This document shows positions 54,129 through 64,000 of a stretch of 64,000 nt of DNA, piece by piece (position 1 is the stretch's first letter; each line of letters opens with the position of its first letter). A program made the translations under genes and the position numbers. The stretch is from Dama dama. Taxonomy: Eukaryota; Chordata; Mammalia; Artiodactyla; Cervidae. Under the pieces are notes generated by a model. That model saw nothing but the letters and a program-made list of their open reading frames with translations. It had not been told where the DNA came from and did not search any database. The stretch lies in NCBI RefSeq assembly GCF_033118175.1, contig NC_083699.1, positions 49,511,001 through 49,575,000 of the forward strand. The letters run 5' to 3'.

Positions 54129-54530
54129 GAATGTGTTAGTCAGCTATTGCTGCACAACAGCCTCCTAGCCCCGAATTCCACGGCATACAAGGATACGGGT
54201 TTACATGCTCACAGGCTTACAGACCAGGTGAGGCCCCTGTGCATCAGGCCCTGGAGGGCTGGTTTGGGCTGTGCTCCGTTTTTATTCTCCTGGGACGTGT
54301 GGGCTTCTCAGGGCATGTTCTTCTCATGGTGGTGGCAGGCATGAAGGGGTGAGCAGAAATACGAGTCTAGGCTCAGAACTGGGACCCTGCCCCCTTCCCC
54401 CACATTCCATTGGCCAGAGAAGGTTATACAGCTGAGGCCACCAGTGGGGTGTGGAAATACTCTCCACCTCAAATGGGAGGAACTGATGAGTCATAAGGGA
54501 AAGTGTGTGGATTCAGGGAGGAAGGAAGGA
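54129..54530 (+). repeat. Ancient interspersed repeat fragment
   Basis: GTTAGTCAGCTATTGCTGCACAACAG, then CACGGCATACAAGG, is the same class as the 19.2-kb element. It forms the left flank of the ERV. Confidence 0.4.
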
Positions 54531-54810
54531 TGGGGATATCAGTAGAACTGTCCCTTGTTTCGGCACGTATAGTTGAATCTTGGTAGCAGTGAGGCATGCA
54601 TCTGAGTTGTGACTGATGGAGTTACCGACCAGGGTTGTTTGGTCTCCTTAATCAATAGAAAGTGATCAGAGGCGAGACAAGAAATTCAGGCAAGGCTTTA
54701 CTGGGGGCCTCTGCTGCAGCAGAGGGGAGCAAGAACAGACAAGTGGGGAGTGAGCTTGTTCCTTATATGGGATGAGGGTAGGGGTGTGTCCAGGGGGTTG
54801 GGCCAGAGAG

Positions 54811-55660
54811 CTGTTGTTGTTGCACACTCAGCTGTGTGCGACTTTTTGTGACCCCATGGACTGCAGCACACCAGGCTTCCCTATCCTTCACCATCTCCCG
54901 GAGTTTACTCAAACTCATGTCCACTGAGTCAGTGATGCCATCCAATCATCTTATCCTCTGCCACCCCCTTTTCTTCCTGCCTTTGATCTTTCCTAGCATC
55001 AGAGTCTTTGCCAATGAGTTGGCTCTTTGCATCAGGTGACCAAAGTATTAGAGCTTTAGCATCAGTCCTTCCAGTGAATATTCAGGGTTGATTTCCTTTA
55101 GGATTGACTGGTTTGATCTCTTTGCTGTCCAAGGGACTTTCCAGAGTCTTCTCCTGCACCACAGTTCAAAAGCATCAATTCTTTGGTGTTCAGCCTCCTT
55201 TATGGTATAAAGAAGGTATGTCACATATGTGGTATGTCACACCCACATATGACTACTGGAAAAACCATACCTTTGACTAGATGGACCTTTGTTGGCAAAA
55301 TGATGTCCCTGCTTTTTAATATGCTGTCTAGGTTTGTTATAGCTTTTCTTCCAAGGAGCAAGCATCTTTTAAGAATATACAGAAAAACTGTACAAAAAAA
55401 AGATCCTAATGATCCAGATAACCACAGTGGTGTAGTTCACCTAGAGCCAGACATCCTGGAGTGTGAAGTCAAGTGGGCCTTAGGAAGCATTACTATGAAC
55501 AAAGCTAATGGAGGTGGTGGAATTCTAGCTTAGCTGTTTAAAATCCTAAAAGATGATGCTGTTAAAGTGCTGCACTCAGTATGCCAGCAAATTAGGAAAT
55601 CTCAGCAGTGGTTTTACAGGACTGAAAAAGGTCAATTTTCATTCCAATTCCAAAAAAGCC
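54811..55660 (-). repeat. BovB LINE with 5' inversion, inside the ERV 3' LTR
   Basis: 54811-55373 is the BovB 3' end on the minus strand, starting at the GTTGTTGTTG tail. 55374-55660 is a more 5' piece (between endonuclease and reverse transcriptase) on the plus strand, with AAAGTGCTGCACTCAGTATGCC. This head-to-head layout is the classic twin-priming product. The right LTR lacks it: GGGCTGGTTTGCCCACCCC is continuous there. Confidence 0.85.
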
Positions 55661-55811
55661 CACCCCTTTGTGGTGTTACTGCAGTAGGGCATGCACAGTG
55701 CCCTGCTTTTGACCTCCTGCTTTTGCTCCAGGCTCTTCAAAAGTGGAAGTTGATTTTTTGGAGTCTCTTTGTATCTTTTGTCCATAATTTTGCCCCAGCT
55801 ACACATGTATG

Positions 55812-56018
55812 TTGTGCTTAGTTGCTCAGTCATGTCCGACTCTTTGCAACCCCATGGACTGTAGCCCCCAGGCTCCTCTGTCCATGGGGATTCTCTAGGC
55901 AAGAATACTGGACTGGGTTGCCATGCCCTCCTCCAGGGGATCTTCCCCACCCAGGGATTGAATCCAGGTTTCTCACATTACAGGTGGATTCTTTACATCT
56001 GAGCCACCAGGGAAGCCC
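55812..56018 (-). repeat. Bov-tA SINE inside the ERV 3' LTR
   Basis: TGCTTAGTTGCTCAGTCATG to GAGCCACCAGGGAAGCCCC, reverse complement. Absent from the equivalent point of the right LTR. Confidence 0.9.
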
Positions 56019-56431
56019 CATGCATGCAGTTATTTTTAGTCCCATATGGTTTCTTTGTATTTTGTTGCTCAGGGAGAAGTGTGTCCAGGTACAAGCATTG
56101 CAGCCCTGCAGCAAAGGGTCCCAGGTCTGTCTCATTCCCGCCTGAGAGACTCCACACACTTATTCTTACGGGCTAAGGAGCTGAAGGTCTCTTCTGAAAA
56201 TTCTTCCTGCTGGACAGAGGCTCCAGTCCCTAGCCTGCCCAGAGGTGTAGAAGTCCCTCACTTAACTGTTCCAGGAACCTCTAGGGAACTGAATCGTTTT
56301 CTTCTGTAATGGACTGAATTCCTTGAGCCATCATGATCCTTACTTCAAACTGCTGGAACCTGAAAGATGCAAACTTAACCAAAAGGTTAAACAAGGGTTA
56401 AAAAGAACAACAACAATAGCCATTAAAGAGC

Positions 56432-56780
56432 CTAGAAAGGGAAGGAGCCAGGTGAATTTTGGACTTCCTTAGCTGTTGGCCAGACAAAGTTATTAGTAAA
56501 ATTGTCTGCCAAAATTATGAAGCCACTCTGAGCATATATTTCCTTAATATTAACTTTCATCTGTCCTGTCCCATTGATCCAAATGCAGCAGGAAGTATTA
56601 GTTATTGTGCAAACTCTTCTTTGTTCTGCCAGAAGGCAGTCAAGGGCAGGAGGATTGTCAAGAACCACATCATCCAAGGAAACAAGAGAGGTCCCAAGTC
56701 CCATTAAGGCTTCAACTCGGAGCCAGCCCACTACATCATTTTACTTATTGGTTGTTGGTGCCTGCCTTTTGAATAGGTGT
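56432..56780 (-). pseudogene. env: ERV env remnant, transmembrane subunit
   Basis: An open stretch on the minus strand (56731-56432) carries the cysteine signature of a gamma-type transmembrane subunit: a C-X6-CC at 56585-56611, preceded by the hydrophobic/heptad region. The surface subunit is essentially absent, because integrase sequence resumes within a few hundred bases once BovA2 is removed. The fragment has no intact start or signal peptide and is not a functional envelope. Confidence 0.75.
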
Positions 56781-56888
56781 CTCAGGTCTTTCACTGGCTC
56801 ACAGGTATACTGTTCTCTTGTGATCCGAGGGGTTTCTGGAGGTAAAAACTTTAGTCTGGACAAATGTGCACAGCTGGATATCCCTTGC

Positions 56889-57154
56889 GGAGAAGGACAT
56901 GGCAACCCACTCCAGTATTCTTGCCTAGAGAATCCCATGGACGGGGGGGCCTGATGGGCTGCTGTCCATGGGGTCATACAGAGTCGGCCACAACTGAAAC
57001 GACTTAGCATGCATGCATATGTTGGAGAAGGAAATGGCAACCCACTCTAGTCTTCTTGTCTGGAGAATCCCAGGGATGGAGGACCCTGGTGGGCCGCCGT
57101 CTGTGGGGTCACACAGAGTCAGACACGACTGAAGCGACTTAGCAGCAGCAGCAG
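56889..57154 (+). repeat. BovA2 dimeric SINE
   Basis: Two tandem Bov-A monomers (GGAGAAGGACATGGCAACCC and GGAGAAGGAAATGGCAACCC starts) end in AGCAGCAGCAGCAG. Target-site duplications ATATCCCTTGC (56878-56888) and ACATCCCTTGC (57155-57165) flank it. It sits at the pol/env junction of the ERV. Confidence 0.9.
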
Positions 57155-60100
57155 ACATCCCTTGCAGTTTGACAGCAGTGGGGGTGGTTAAAAGTACTTT
57201 ATAGGGACCCTTCCACTTTGGCAATAGCTAATCTTCAGGAGACCCTGCTTTCTAGGTTTAAAGAACTTGGTCCCTGGGCTTATTTGTGCAGAAACTTCTC
57301 CTTCTCTGTATTTTAGTGGGAGTTGGAAGTGTCTTGTGGGCATAGTCCCAGACTGCCTTCTGAACTTGTCCTAGATTAATAATCTATCTCAGGGCCTGGT
57401 TCACATCCTCATCCAGTGGGATGGCAGTAGTAAGACAAGGTCTCGGACCACTCCTGGGGGTGACATGGACCCTGAGGAGTGCAACAGGAAGCAAGTTGGT
57501 CCGGGGTTCATGAGTTTCTTGGCAGAGGTTTGCTAAGGTTTTCTTTAAAGTACGGTTCATTTTCTCTATTTTCCCTGAGGACTAGAGATGTCAAGAGGTA
57601 GCTGGCTCATAGTCTATCCCTAGGGCTGTTGTGAGCCCCTGTGTGATTTTTGCTATAAGAGAAGACCTGCTATCACTCTGGAGGGACTTTGGAAGTCCAA
57701 ACTAAGGAATTATTATCTTTTAAAAGGGACTTGCCAGGGCTTTCCTGGTGGCTCAGTGGTAAAGAATCCACCTGCCAATGTGGGAGACACAGCTTCAACC
57801 CCTGATCTGGGAAGATCCTACATGACTTGGAGGAACTAAACCCGTGCACGACAACTCTTGAGCCTGTGCTCTGGAGCTCTGGAGCCACAGCTGCTGAAGC
57901 CTGTGTGCCTGGAGCCTGTTCTCAATGAGAAAAGCTGCCACAGTAAGAAGGCCGCCCACCACCACTAGAGAGTGGTCCTTGCTCTCTCTCCACACCTAGA
58001 GTGAAGTCCATGCAGCAATGAAGACCCAGCACAGCCAAAAATAAATAATTTTTTTTAAAGGGACTTACTGACTTCCATAGCCTTTTCAAGTGAGGTGGGG
58101 AAGGCTTCAAACTATTCTGTGAAAGTATCAACAAACACCAGAAGATATCTATATACTGGTTGTGGGGGCATGTGAATGAAATCTAACTGCCAGTCTTCCC
58201 CCGGATGTGTCCCTTGGCATTGAATTGCCCTGACTTACAAAGAGCAGACTGGATAGATCTGTGGGTTATTATGGGCACATAAATCATAGGAAGCGTTACT
58301 TGTTTTACTGTTCTTTTAAGCCCCTTCCCTTCCCTTAAGCTTTTTGCATCAAGTCCCATAGTGCATCCCTCCCATGGTGGCTGGCATCATGTAAGCTCTT
58401 AGAGAATTTCCGTTGTTGAGTTTCAGGGATTAGAAGCTTATCCTTCTCTTTATACCAATCTGTGCTTCTCTTCTCATAACCCCATTTTTACCATCTTCTT
58501 TTTCCTGTGGGAAATACTAGGGAAGGCCAGGGAGTTCAGGGGGACTGATCACTAGAGCTATAACTTGTTCAGGTTCCTGGAAATTGCCTGTTTTGCAATT
58601 TGGTCACCTTTGCTATTCCCTTGGCTCACAAAAGATCCATCCCTCTGATACATCCCACTGTAGGGTTACAGAAGCTACACTGCTTCTGAAACAGCCAGAT
58701 CCAAATCTTTGTGTTTCATGGGGGAATTTCTAGCAGTTAATGTTCCTCTTTATTTCCAAATGGAAGTATGAATCTGTAACATGGGATACCCATCATTTAG
58801 AGTCTGTAAAAATATTTAATTTCTTGTCTTTCCCTAATGCAAAGTTCTCGTTAGTGCAATTAGCTCAGCCTTCTGGGCTGATGTCTAGGTTGGCAGGCCC
58901 TTGGCTTCTATGACTTCATCTAGGCTAACTATGGCCTACTCTTTGGGTTCCCATTTCTACAAAACTGCACCTGTCATTAAACCATTTGACCTCAGGACTG
59001 TCAAGAGGCTCATCTAGAAGGTCAGACCTGCAGGAGGAAGTTTGTTCTAGGGTCTTCATAGAAGTCTCCTCTCTCGACGGCTGGAAGCAGAGCTGCTGGG
59101 TTAGGATCTTGCACACTTTTAAGGTAATGTTGGGGGTGTCCATCAGGAAGGCCTGATATCTTACTAACCTTCTTCCAGTCAAGCAATGATGGCCTTTGAC
59201 TTACAGCCCAGATTGTACCTGATCAGGGGTGGTTAGCACATCTAAGTGTTGTCCCAGGGTGAGTTGGGAAGCCTCATTAACCAACAGGGTTGTGGCTGCT
59301 ACTACATACAAGCAGCGTGATCAGCGCAGGGCCACTGAGTCCAGTCATTCGAAAAGTAAGGCTCTATCTGGCCCCAGTTTTTGGGTCAGGACTCCAGCAC
59401 TAGCCCTGTCCGCTTGTGGATGTACCGCTAAAGGGCTTGTGCAGATTTGGAAGCCCCCGAGCTGGTGCTCTACTCAACTCAGTCTTCAGTCTTAGAGGCC
59501 CGCTGGTGATCTTTATTCCATCAAAGTTGTTCATTTCTCCTCCTCTTAGAGCCTTGTATGGGTTTTGCTCTAAGGTTATAATGGAATCCAGATAAAACAG
59601 CCACCCTTCCCGAGAAAGCCTTGGAGTTGCCTCTTTGCGGTTGGAAATGGTAATGCACTAATTGCTGGTTTTTGATCAAAGGCCAGGGCTCATGCCTCTG
59701 GGGTCAAAACAAATCCTAAATATTGAACCCCCTGCTGTGAGATCTGAGCCTTGTTTTGAGAGACTTTATATTCCCTTTTATACCAGAAAATTTAGGACCC
59801 TAAGAATATTTTGACCTAAATCTTGTTTGGTTTCACTACTTATCAATAAATCATCAACAGATTATAGCAGAGTTCCCTTGCTAATGCATTTCCAGAAAGA
59901 TGGAAACTGTCTTGAAAACCCTCCGGAATCACTGTCTAGTATATTGGATAGCCTCCAGGGTGTCAGGGTCCCTCCTTTCAAAGGCAAAAAGGTATTGAGA
60001 GTCTGGATGCAGGGGAATACAGAAAAATGCATCTTTGAGGACCAAAACACTGGGCGCTCCCTGGCACTTGGATGAGGAGGGTGAATGGATTTCTGGCACC

Positions 60101-60790
60101 TGTGGGTGAATAGGGATGACTGGCTCATTCACTGCTTATAAGTCTTGCACAAACTGATGCTCCTATTAGACTTGTAAACAGGGAGGATCGAGGTGTTGCA
60201 AGGGAATTGGCAGGATGTAATGAGTCTGTGTTTTAGGAATTTGCTGAATGGCAGTTGGACTCCCCTCAGGGCCTCAGGCTTTTAAAGGGTATTTTCTGTT
60301 CCAGGGGTATTTTTCCCGAGGCCCAACCTTATTTTTATTAGGGGAACTTATCTTGCCCTTCCTGGCACCAAAGTATCCCAAACTGCAGGGTCTCTGATTT
60401 CTTGGGAAATATTTTGATGCCCAATAGGTAGTCATCTGGGGTTACTAATAGATGTGTTCTCAGATCAGATGTTTTACCTCCTTGGACTTAACCCTGCCCT
60501 AAGAATATACTAGTTCCTAACAGATCTCTCCCAAGGAGGGGGACAGGGCATTCTGGCATATACAAAAAGGCATGAGTAATAATAATGGACCCAACTCCTC
60601 AGGCAAGGAAGAGGAGATGTAAATCACCCTCCTTTTGGCTGTCTGTCAACTCCTGCCACAGTACAGTCCATGGATGGAGAGGGGGCTGGCTGGTCAAGTC
60701 AGAACAGAGCAGGCACGTGACTCAGTGTCTACAGGAAATTCAGTTCTTCTGCCTGCCACATCGAGGGTGACCCGAAGCTCCCCTGGGATA
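57155..60790 (-). pseudogene. pol: ERV pol remnant (protease, reverse transcriptase, integrase)
   Basis: Minus-strand frames show gamma-type pol in order from right to left. The protease is near 60.79-60.68 kb, where the Asp-Thr-Gly core reads Asp-Thr-Glu (60721-60732). Reverse transcriptase palm sequence is near 59.93-60.13 kb. The catalytic V-D-D is at 59850-59858, preceded by Ser instead of the usual aromatic residue and an in-frame TAA. Integrase with its C-terminal domain is at about 57.57-57.16 kb. Many stops and shifts, plus a CHR-1 SINE at 57.73-58.06 kb, make it inactive. Confidence 0.8.
57733..58056 (+). repeat. CHR-1-type SINE inside ERV pol
   Basis: GGCTTTCCTGGTGGCTCAGTGG to CCAAAAATAAATAATTTTTTT. 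Target-site duplications AAAGGGACTT at 57723-57732 and 58057-58066 flank it. Confidence 0.9.
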
Positions 60791-60799
60791 ATAAGGATG

Positions 60800-62640
60800 G
60801 ATCGAGTGGAATCTGGAGCCGGGCACCACTTGGGCCCCATCAGTTGGTGTTCGAGAATCTCTCATCCAGGGGATTCACAAGGAACTGGGGCCAGTCAGGG
60901 TTGCCCCTTGGGCATCCCGCAGGAGGGCGCTCAGGCCATTCTCCCTTCCAGCGGCCCCCTGACAAAGATACACAATGGATTTGGGCCCAGGCAGCTCCTT
61001 GGTGGTCTGTCCAGCCTTCTCAGCCCCCTAGGGTGCTCTCGAGGTGGTGGGTGAATCAGAGCAGCCAGAAACTGTGTTTCATTAGCCTCTTATCCTTATT
61101 GTCCATTAAGTCTTGGTTGTCACAGACTTTGAAGGCCTCCTCTACCAAGGCTGACAATGGGGTTTGAGCCCAGCCTCAAGCTTCTGTAATTTTCTCCAGA
61201 TACCTGGAGTAGCTCGGTTGTAAAATGCCTGGCCAATAGTGTCCTCCCTTTGGCAGACTCGGGGTCTGTACTGGTGCGTGTCCTGAATGCCTCTTTCACC
61301 CAGCTGAGGAAGACTGCCGGGTTTTCACCTTCTGGTGTAACCGCTCAGACCTCATCATAGTTTACAGGCTTCGCCATGTGCCTTTTCATTCCTTTTGATA
61401 GATAAGTAATGTCTCACCCTAGCCTGGCCTTACACAGTCCTCTAGCCCCAGTGAGTCATGTTCTGGGATTGCATCCCCACCTGCCTGATTAGTTGGGTGT
61501 GTGGGTTGGTGGCCAGGAAGCCATCTGTTCCCTGGCCTTTGTGAGTATACTGTCCTTTTCATCCCTGGTGCAACAATGGGCCAGAATAACCATGATGTCC
61601 TGCCAGGTGAGAAAGAATGCCAACCCCAGCCTGACAAATTCATCCCTAAACTTGTCAGGGTTCTCTGAGAACCTAGTAAACCTCTCCTTACAGATGAACC
61701 CAGTTAAGTTTAAGATCTCTCTTTGGGATGTTCTAGGGGTCACTTGAAGCACCCCAAAGTTAACTGGAAGTCAAGAGAATTTCAGTTAGATTTTTTAAAA
61801 AAACTTCCACACAATGATTTTATTTTTTATTATTTTTTAAAATAGTAATTATTTGGCTGTGCCGGTTCTTAGTTGCAGCACACGGGATCTTCAATCTTCG
61901 TTGCAACATGCAGGATCTTTAGTTGCGGCTGACCAGAGATTGACCAGTTTCCTGACCAGAGATTAAAACTGGGTCTCGGCATTGGGAGTGCAGAATCTTA
62001 GCTACTGGACCACCAGGGAAGTCCTTCAATTAGATTTTGATATTTGGGAAGTCTGTCAAAATTTTTTAAAAGTTTCAAAACACCTGGTCAGGTAGGAATT
62101 AGGTTTCTGTGAAACAATACTTATTCACTGAGCTAAGGTGGGGGGAAAAAAACAAAAGTTTAAGTGTAGATCACTTAAAGGCACAGGAACTCAAACAATG
62201 TTATCAAAAGCAGCATTCCAGGACAACGTTGTTCTCTTATGAGAGAAACCAAATCCAGTCTTGCATCAGCCTACTCATAATAAAATCCATTTACCTAATT
62301 AAATCTAATCCAACCTTTGAAAATTCTGACCACATACAAAATTCTTTTCTCAATGTTCCTCTTCTTCAAACCCTAAACTTTCTATAGCCATACTTTGTCC
62401 CTTATTCTTTCCCCATTCAGAATAGCCAGCTCTAGGACAAAATCACCCTTTTCCCTTTCAACAAAATATATTTGCATTCTCATACCTTCTTTTCTGAAAA
62501 CACACATCCTACTTTCCTAAAGCAACCATGAACTGTCCTCTACATTAGTATACATCTCATGGTGGCAGCAGCATTGGTTTCTCTCTCACAGGAAGACAAA
62601 GTAGGTAAATTTAGAATAGACCTGCTTAGCAATTAATGTT
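60800..62640 (-). pseudogene. gag: ERV gag remnant
   Basis: The minus-strand frame at 61752-61489 resembles a gamma-type capsid region, and related frames continue to about 60.9 kb with stops. A CHR-2 SINE interrupts it at about 61.82-62.03 kb. The gag start was not identified, and the right boundary is approximate. Confidence 0.6.
61820..62024 (-). repeat. CHR-2-type SINE inside ERV gag
   Basis: TTTTATTTTTTATTATTTTT tail, TTTGGCTGTGCCGGTTC, TAGTTGCAGCACACGGGATC and CTGGACCACCAGGGAAGTCC. Confidence 0.85.
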
Positions 62641-63377
62641 CCAATATTTTATCTTATTTGAAATGATCTGGATATTCAGTGAATTCCTGTCATTTAACTT
62701 AATTTTTAAATTTACCAAAATTTGGACTGTTTTACATGGGTGTTTCCAAGACATAATTATTCCTGTACAGTTTACCAAAACCAATACGCGGGACTCTCAC
62801 CCACGAGTACACCACTATATAGAAATCTGCTGCTTCAGCCCGTTCCCAGCGGACTTCTCTTGGTGGCAGGAAAATAAAGGCGAGAATATTGGGACAATCG
62901 GACTTCAAGTAGTGACACGATATGAGGTTTAAAGCTCTATCACTCTCAGAAATCTTTGGTCACGGAGAGCCCGCTGGACCAAGGTCTACATGGTGTGAGG
63001 CCAGCCTCTCCCACCTCTGCTTGTCACCATCAAGGGAGCCATTTCTGCAGAGAGAGCAGGTCTCACACCTGGGAGGAGCCATGCTGTAGCTGCCGACGTC
63101 CACGGTCTCAGAAGCATGGGACAGAGGGAGGAGAGAACAGACAGAAGACACAGAAGAAGGAGATTTCAGGAGAGGGAAAGGGAAAAAGGACAAAGGGGAG
63201 GGGAGAAGTGTTGCCTGGATGAGGGCAGGAGCCCAGACTTACTGAACATGGTGACACCGAAAGAAGAGGTTCAGTTGGTCACTTGTCACCCACGGAGAAG
63301 CTGTGTTTGGTGTTCCCAGAGGTGCCCAGATCCTCTCCCCAGAAGGGGACAAGCCCCATGCTGGGCACCACAAAATA
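62640..63377 (-). other. ERV leader / 5' internal region
   Basis: Between the gag-like frames and the right LTR, with no clear ORF. Just inside the LTR on the minus strand is a TGGTGCCCAGCATGGGGC-like stretch in the primer-binding-site position. I do not assign a tRNA to it. Confidence 0.45.
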
Positions 63378-63865
63378 TGTTACCAGCTAGGGTTCTTGAC
63401 CTCCTGAATCAATAGAAATTATTCAGAGGCCAGATAAGAAATTCAGGCAAGGCTTTGTTGAGGTACCTGCTGCAGCAGGGGCAAGTAAGAACAATCAACA
63501 GGCTCTCTGGCTTGCTTGCTTCCGGGTGGGGTGGGGTGGGGTGGGGGGTGAGGGCAGCCGTGTGTCCAGGGGTCGGGCTGGTTTGCCCACCCCTTAGGTG
63601 GCATTGTGTGCAGGGACCAGGCGCAGTTCCCTGCTTTAGCTCCTGACCCCCCGCTTTTTTGCTCCAGGCTCTTCAAAAGTGGCAGGTGGGTTTTTTGGTC
63701 CCTTTGTATCTTCTGTCCATAATTTGCTCCAACTGCACATGTGCTCAGCCCCATACAGTTTCTTGGTTTCTTTGTATTTTGTTGCTCGAGGAGAGCTGTG
63801 TCTGGGTGCAGATACTGTAGCACTGCAGCAAAGGGTCCCAGGTCCCAGCCCTTCGCAGTGGAAGG
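63378..63865 (-). repeat. ERV 5' LTR (partial definition)
   Basis: It starts TGTTACCAGCTAGGG and matches the left LTR blocks to AGCAAAGGGTCCCAGG (about 63844). It carries a G-rich expansion at 63524-63553 not seen in the left copy. Beyond about 63865 the match to the left LTR is lost. Confidence 0.75.
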
Positions 63866-63959
63866 AAAGACTAGCTGTGTGTCTCAGGATGGTATGGAAG
63901 TACCTTTGAACCTTTAGTAAGTTCCTTAATGACTGGGATGATGTATATCGGGTTCATTC

Positions 63960-64000
63960 CGTGTTCAATAAATTGACTCTTTTCGACCCCATGGACTATA
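63960..64000 (-). repeat. Start of a ruminant SINE, cut by window end
   Basis: The last bases (GACTCTTTTCGACCCCATGG ACTATA) match the antisense start of Bov-tA/BovB 3' sequence. Only about 30-40 bases are present. Confidence 0.5.

Larger units (their letters stand above)
48097..54618. other. Intergenic region downstream of ITGB5
   Basis: No exon with coding and splice support. It contains an old L1-like stretch (about 49.80-50.01 kb), a CHR-1 SINE (52.38-52.71 kb), a CCCT tract (53.26 kb) and an old repeat (54.13-54.53 kb). An open frame at 50239-50781 (minus) is not convincing. UMPS, the human neighbour, is not visible. Confidence 0.7.
54619..56330 (-). repeat. ERV 3' LTR (interrupted by BovB and Bov-tA)
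   Basis: It begins GTTACCGACCAGGGTTG, homologous to the right LTR start TGTTACCAGCTAGGG. LTR-matching blocks are about 54619-54810, 55660-55811 and 56019-56120. The sequence after 56120 to about 56330 is probably more LTR, but it has no match inside the window because the right copy diverges there. Confidence 0.7.
54619..63976 (-). mobile_element. Class I (gammaretrovirus-like) endogenous retrovirus, decayed, with nested insertions
   Basis: The provirus lies on the minus strand: 5' LTR on the right (from 63378), then leader, gag, pol, an env remnant and the 3' LTR on the left. Both LTRs share an order of motifs (AATCAATAGAA, GAAATTCAGGCAAGGCTTT, CTGCTGCAGCAG, GCTCCAGGCTCTTCAAAAGTGG, TTTCTTTGTATTTTGTTGCTC). 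A hand-aligned 50-bp stretch differs at about 12% of positions, suggesting an old insertion. Stops and frameshifts are common, and key protease and reverse-transcriptase residues are altered. Later insertions are BovB (54.81-55.66 kb), Bov-tA (55.81-56.02), BovA2 (56.89-57.15), CHR-1 (57.73-58.06) and CHR-2 (61.82-62.03). The right end of the 5' LTR is not resolved. Confidence 0.85.

Noticed and set aside
55183..55533. A 116-codon plus-strand open frame
   Set aside because: It spans the inverted BovB junction and reads antisense BovB then BovB linker sequence. It is not a gene.
56432..56731. Possible domesticated retroviral envelope gene
   Set aside because: Only a transmembrane fragment remains, with no surface subunit, signal peptide or proper start, flanked by disrupted pol and LTR. 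It is a decayed remnant.
48097..64000. UMPS, the expected convergent neighbour
   Set aside because: No exon resembling orotate phosphoribosyltransferase or OMP decarboxylase was seen on either strand. It presumably lies beyond the window.

Overview
The window is nuclear DNA of a ruminant, most likely a bovid such as cattle, sheep, goat or buffalo. It is saturated with ruminant-specific retroposons (tRNA-derived Bov-tA SINEs, dimeric BovA2, BovB LINE fragments) and CHR-type SINEs of Cetartiodactyla. Older MIR, L2 and L1 fossils lie beneath them. The species cannot be fixed from sequence alone.

The only gene I can support is the 3' half of ITGB5 (integrin beta-5) on the + strand, about 1-48.1 kb. 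Ten exons with good splice sites and continuous phase (162-323, 1793-1888, 2674-2763, 9476-9610, 18255-18684, 39114-39336, 43116-43219, 45388-45507, 46815-46981, 47604-47699) encode the last 540 residues. These would be residues 260-799 if the protein is 799 residues long as in human. They cover the end of the beta-I domain, the second half of the hybrid domain, I-EGF1-4, the beta-tail domain, the transmembrane helix and the cytoplasmic tail. The 5' exons lie to the left of the window. A short 3' UTR ends at an AATAAA signal at 48074. The introns are mostly old and young retroposons, one probable solo LTR (about 25.4-26.2 kb) and simple repeats. The 20.4-kb intron between the I-EGF exons also holds a tight FOX/ETS/RUNX site cluster at 32.16 kb.

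From 48.1 to 54.6 kb is intergenic sequence with a CHR-1 SINE and ancient repeats and no gene I can support. In human the next gene past the ITGB5 3' end is UMPS, but no UMPS exon is visible here.

From 54.6 kb to about 63.9 kb lies a minus-strand, gammaretrovirus-like (class I) endogenous retrovirus with two LTRs, decayed gag and pol, and only the transmembrane part of env. It is heavily mutated and carries at least five later insertions: a BovB with a twin-priming inversion, a Bov-tA, a BovA2, a CHR-1 and a CHR-2. These give a relative age order. The window ends at the start of what looks like another ruminant SINE.

I found no prokaryotic-type system, CRISPR array, rRNA or functional tRNA gene. 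The most interesting observations are regulatory or structural: the composite FOX/ETS/RUNX site, the nested ERV, the compound minisatellite and a perfect 20-bp palindrome.
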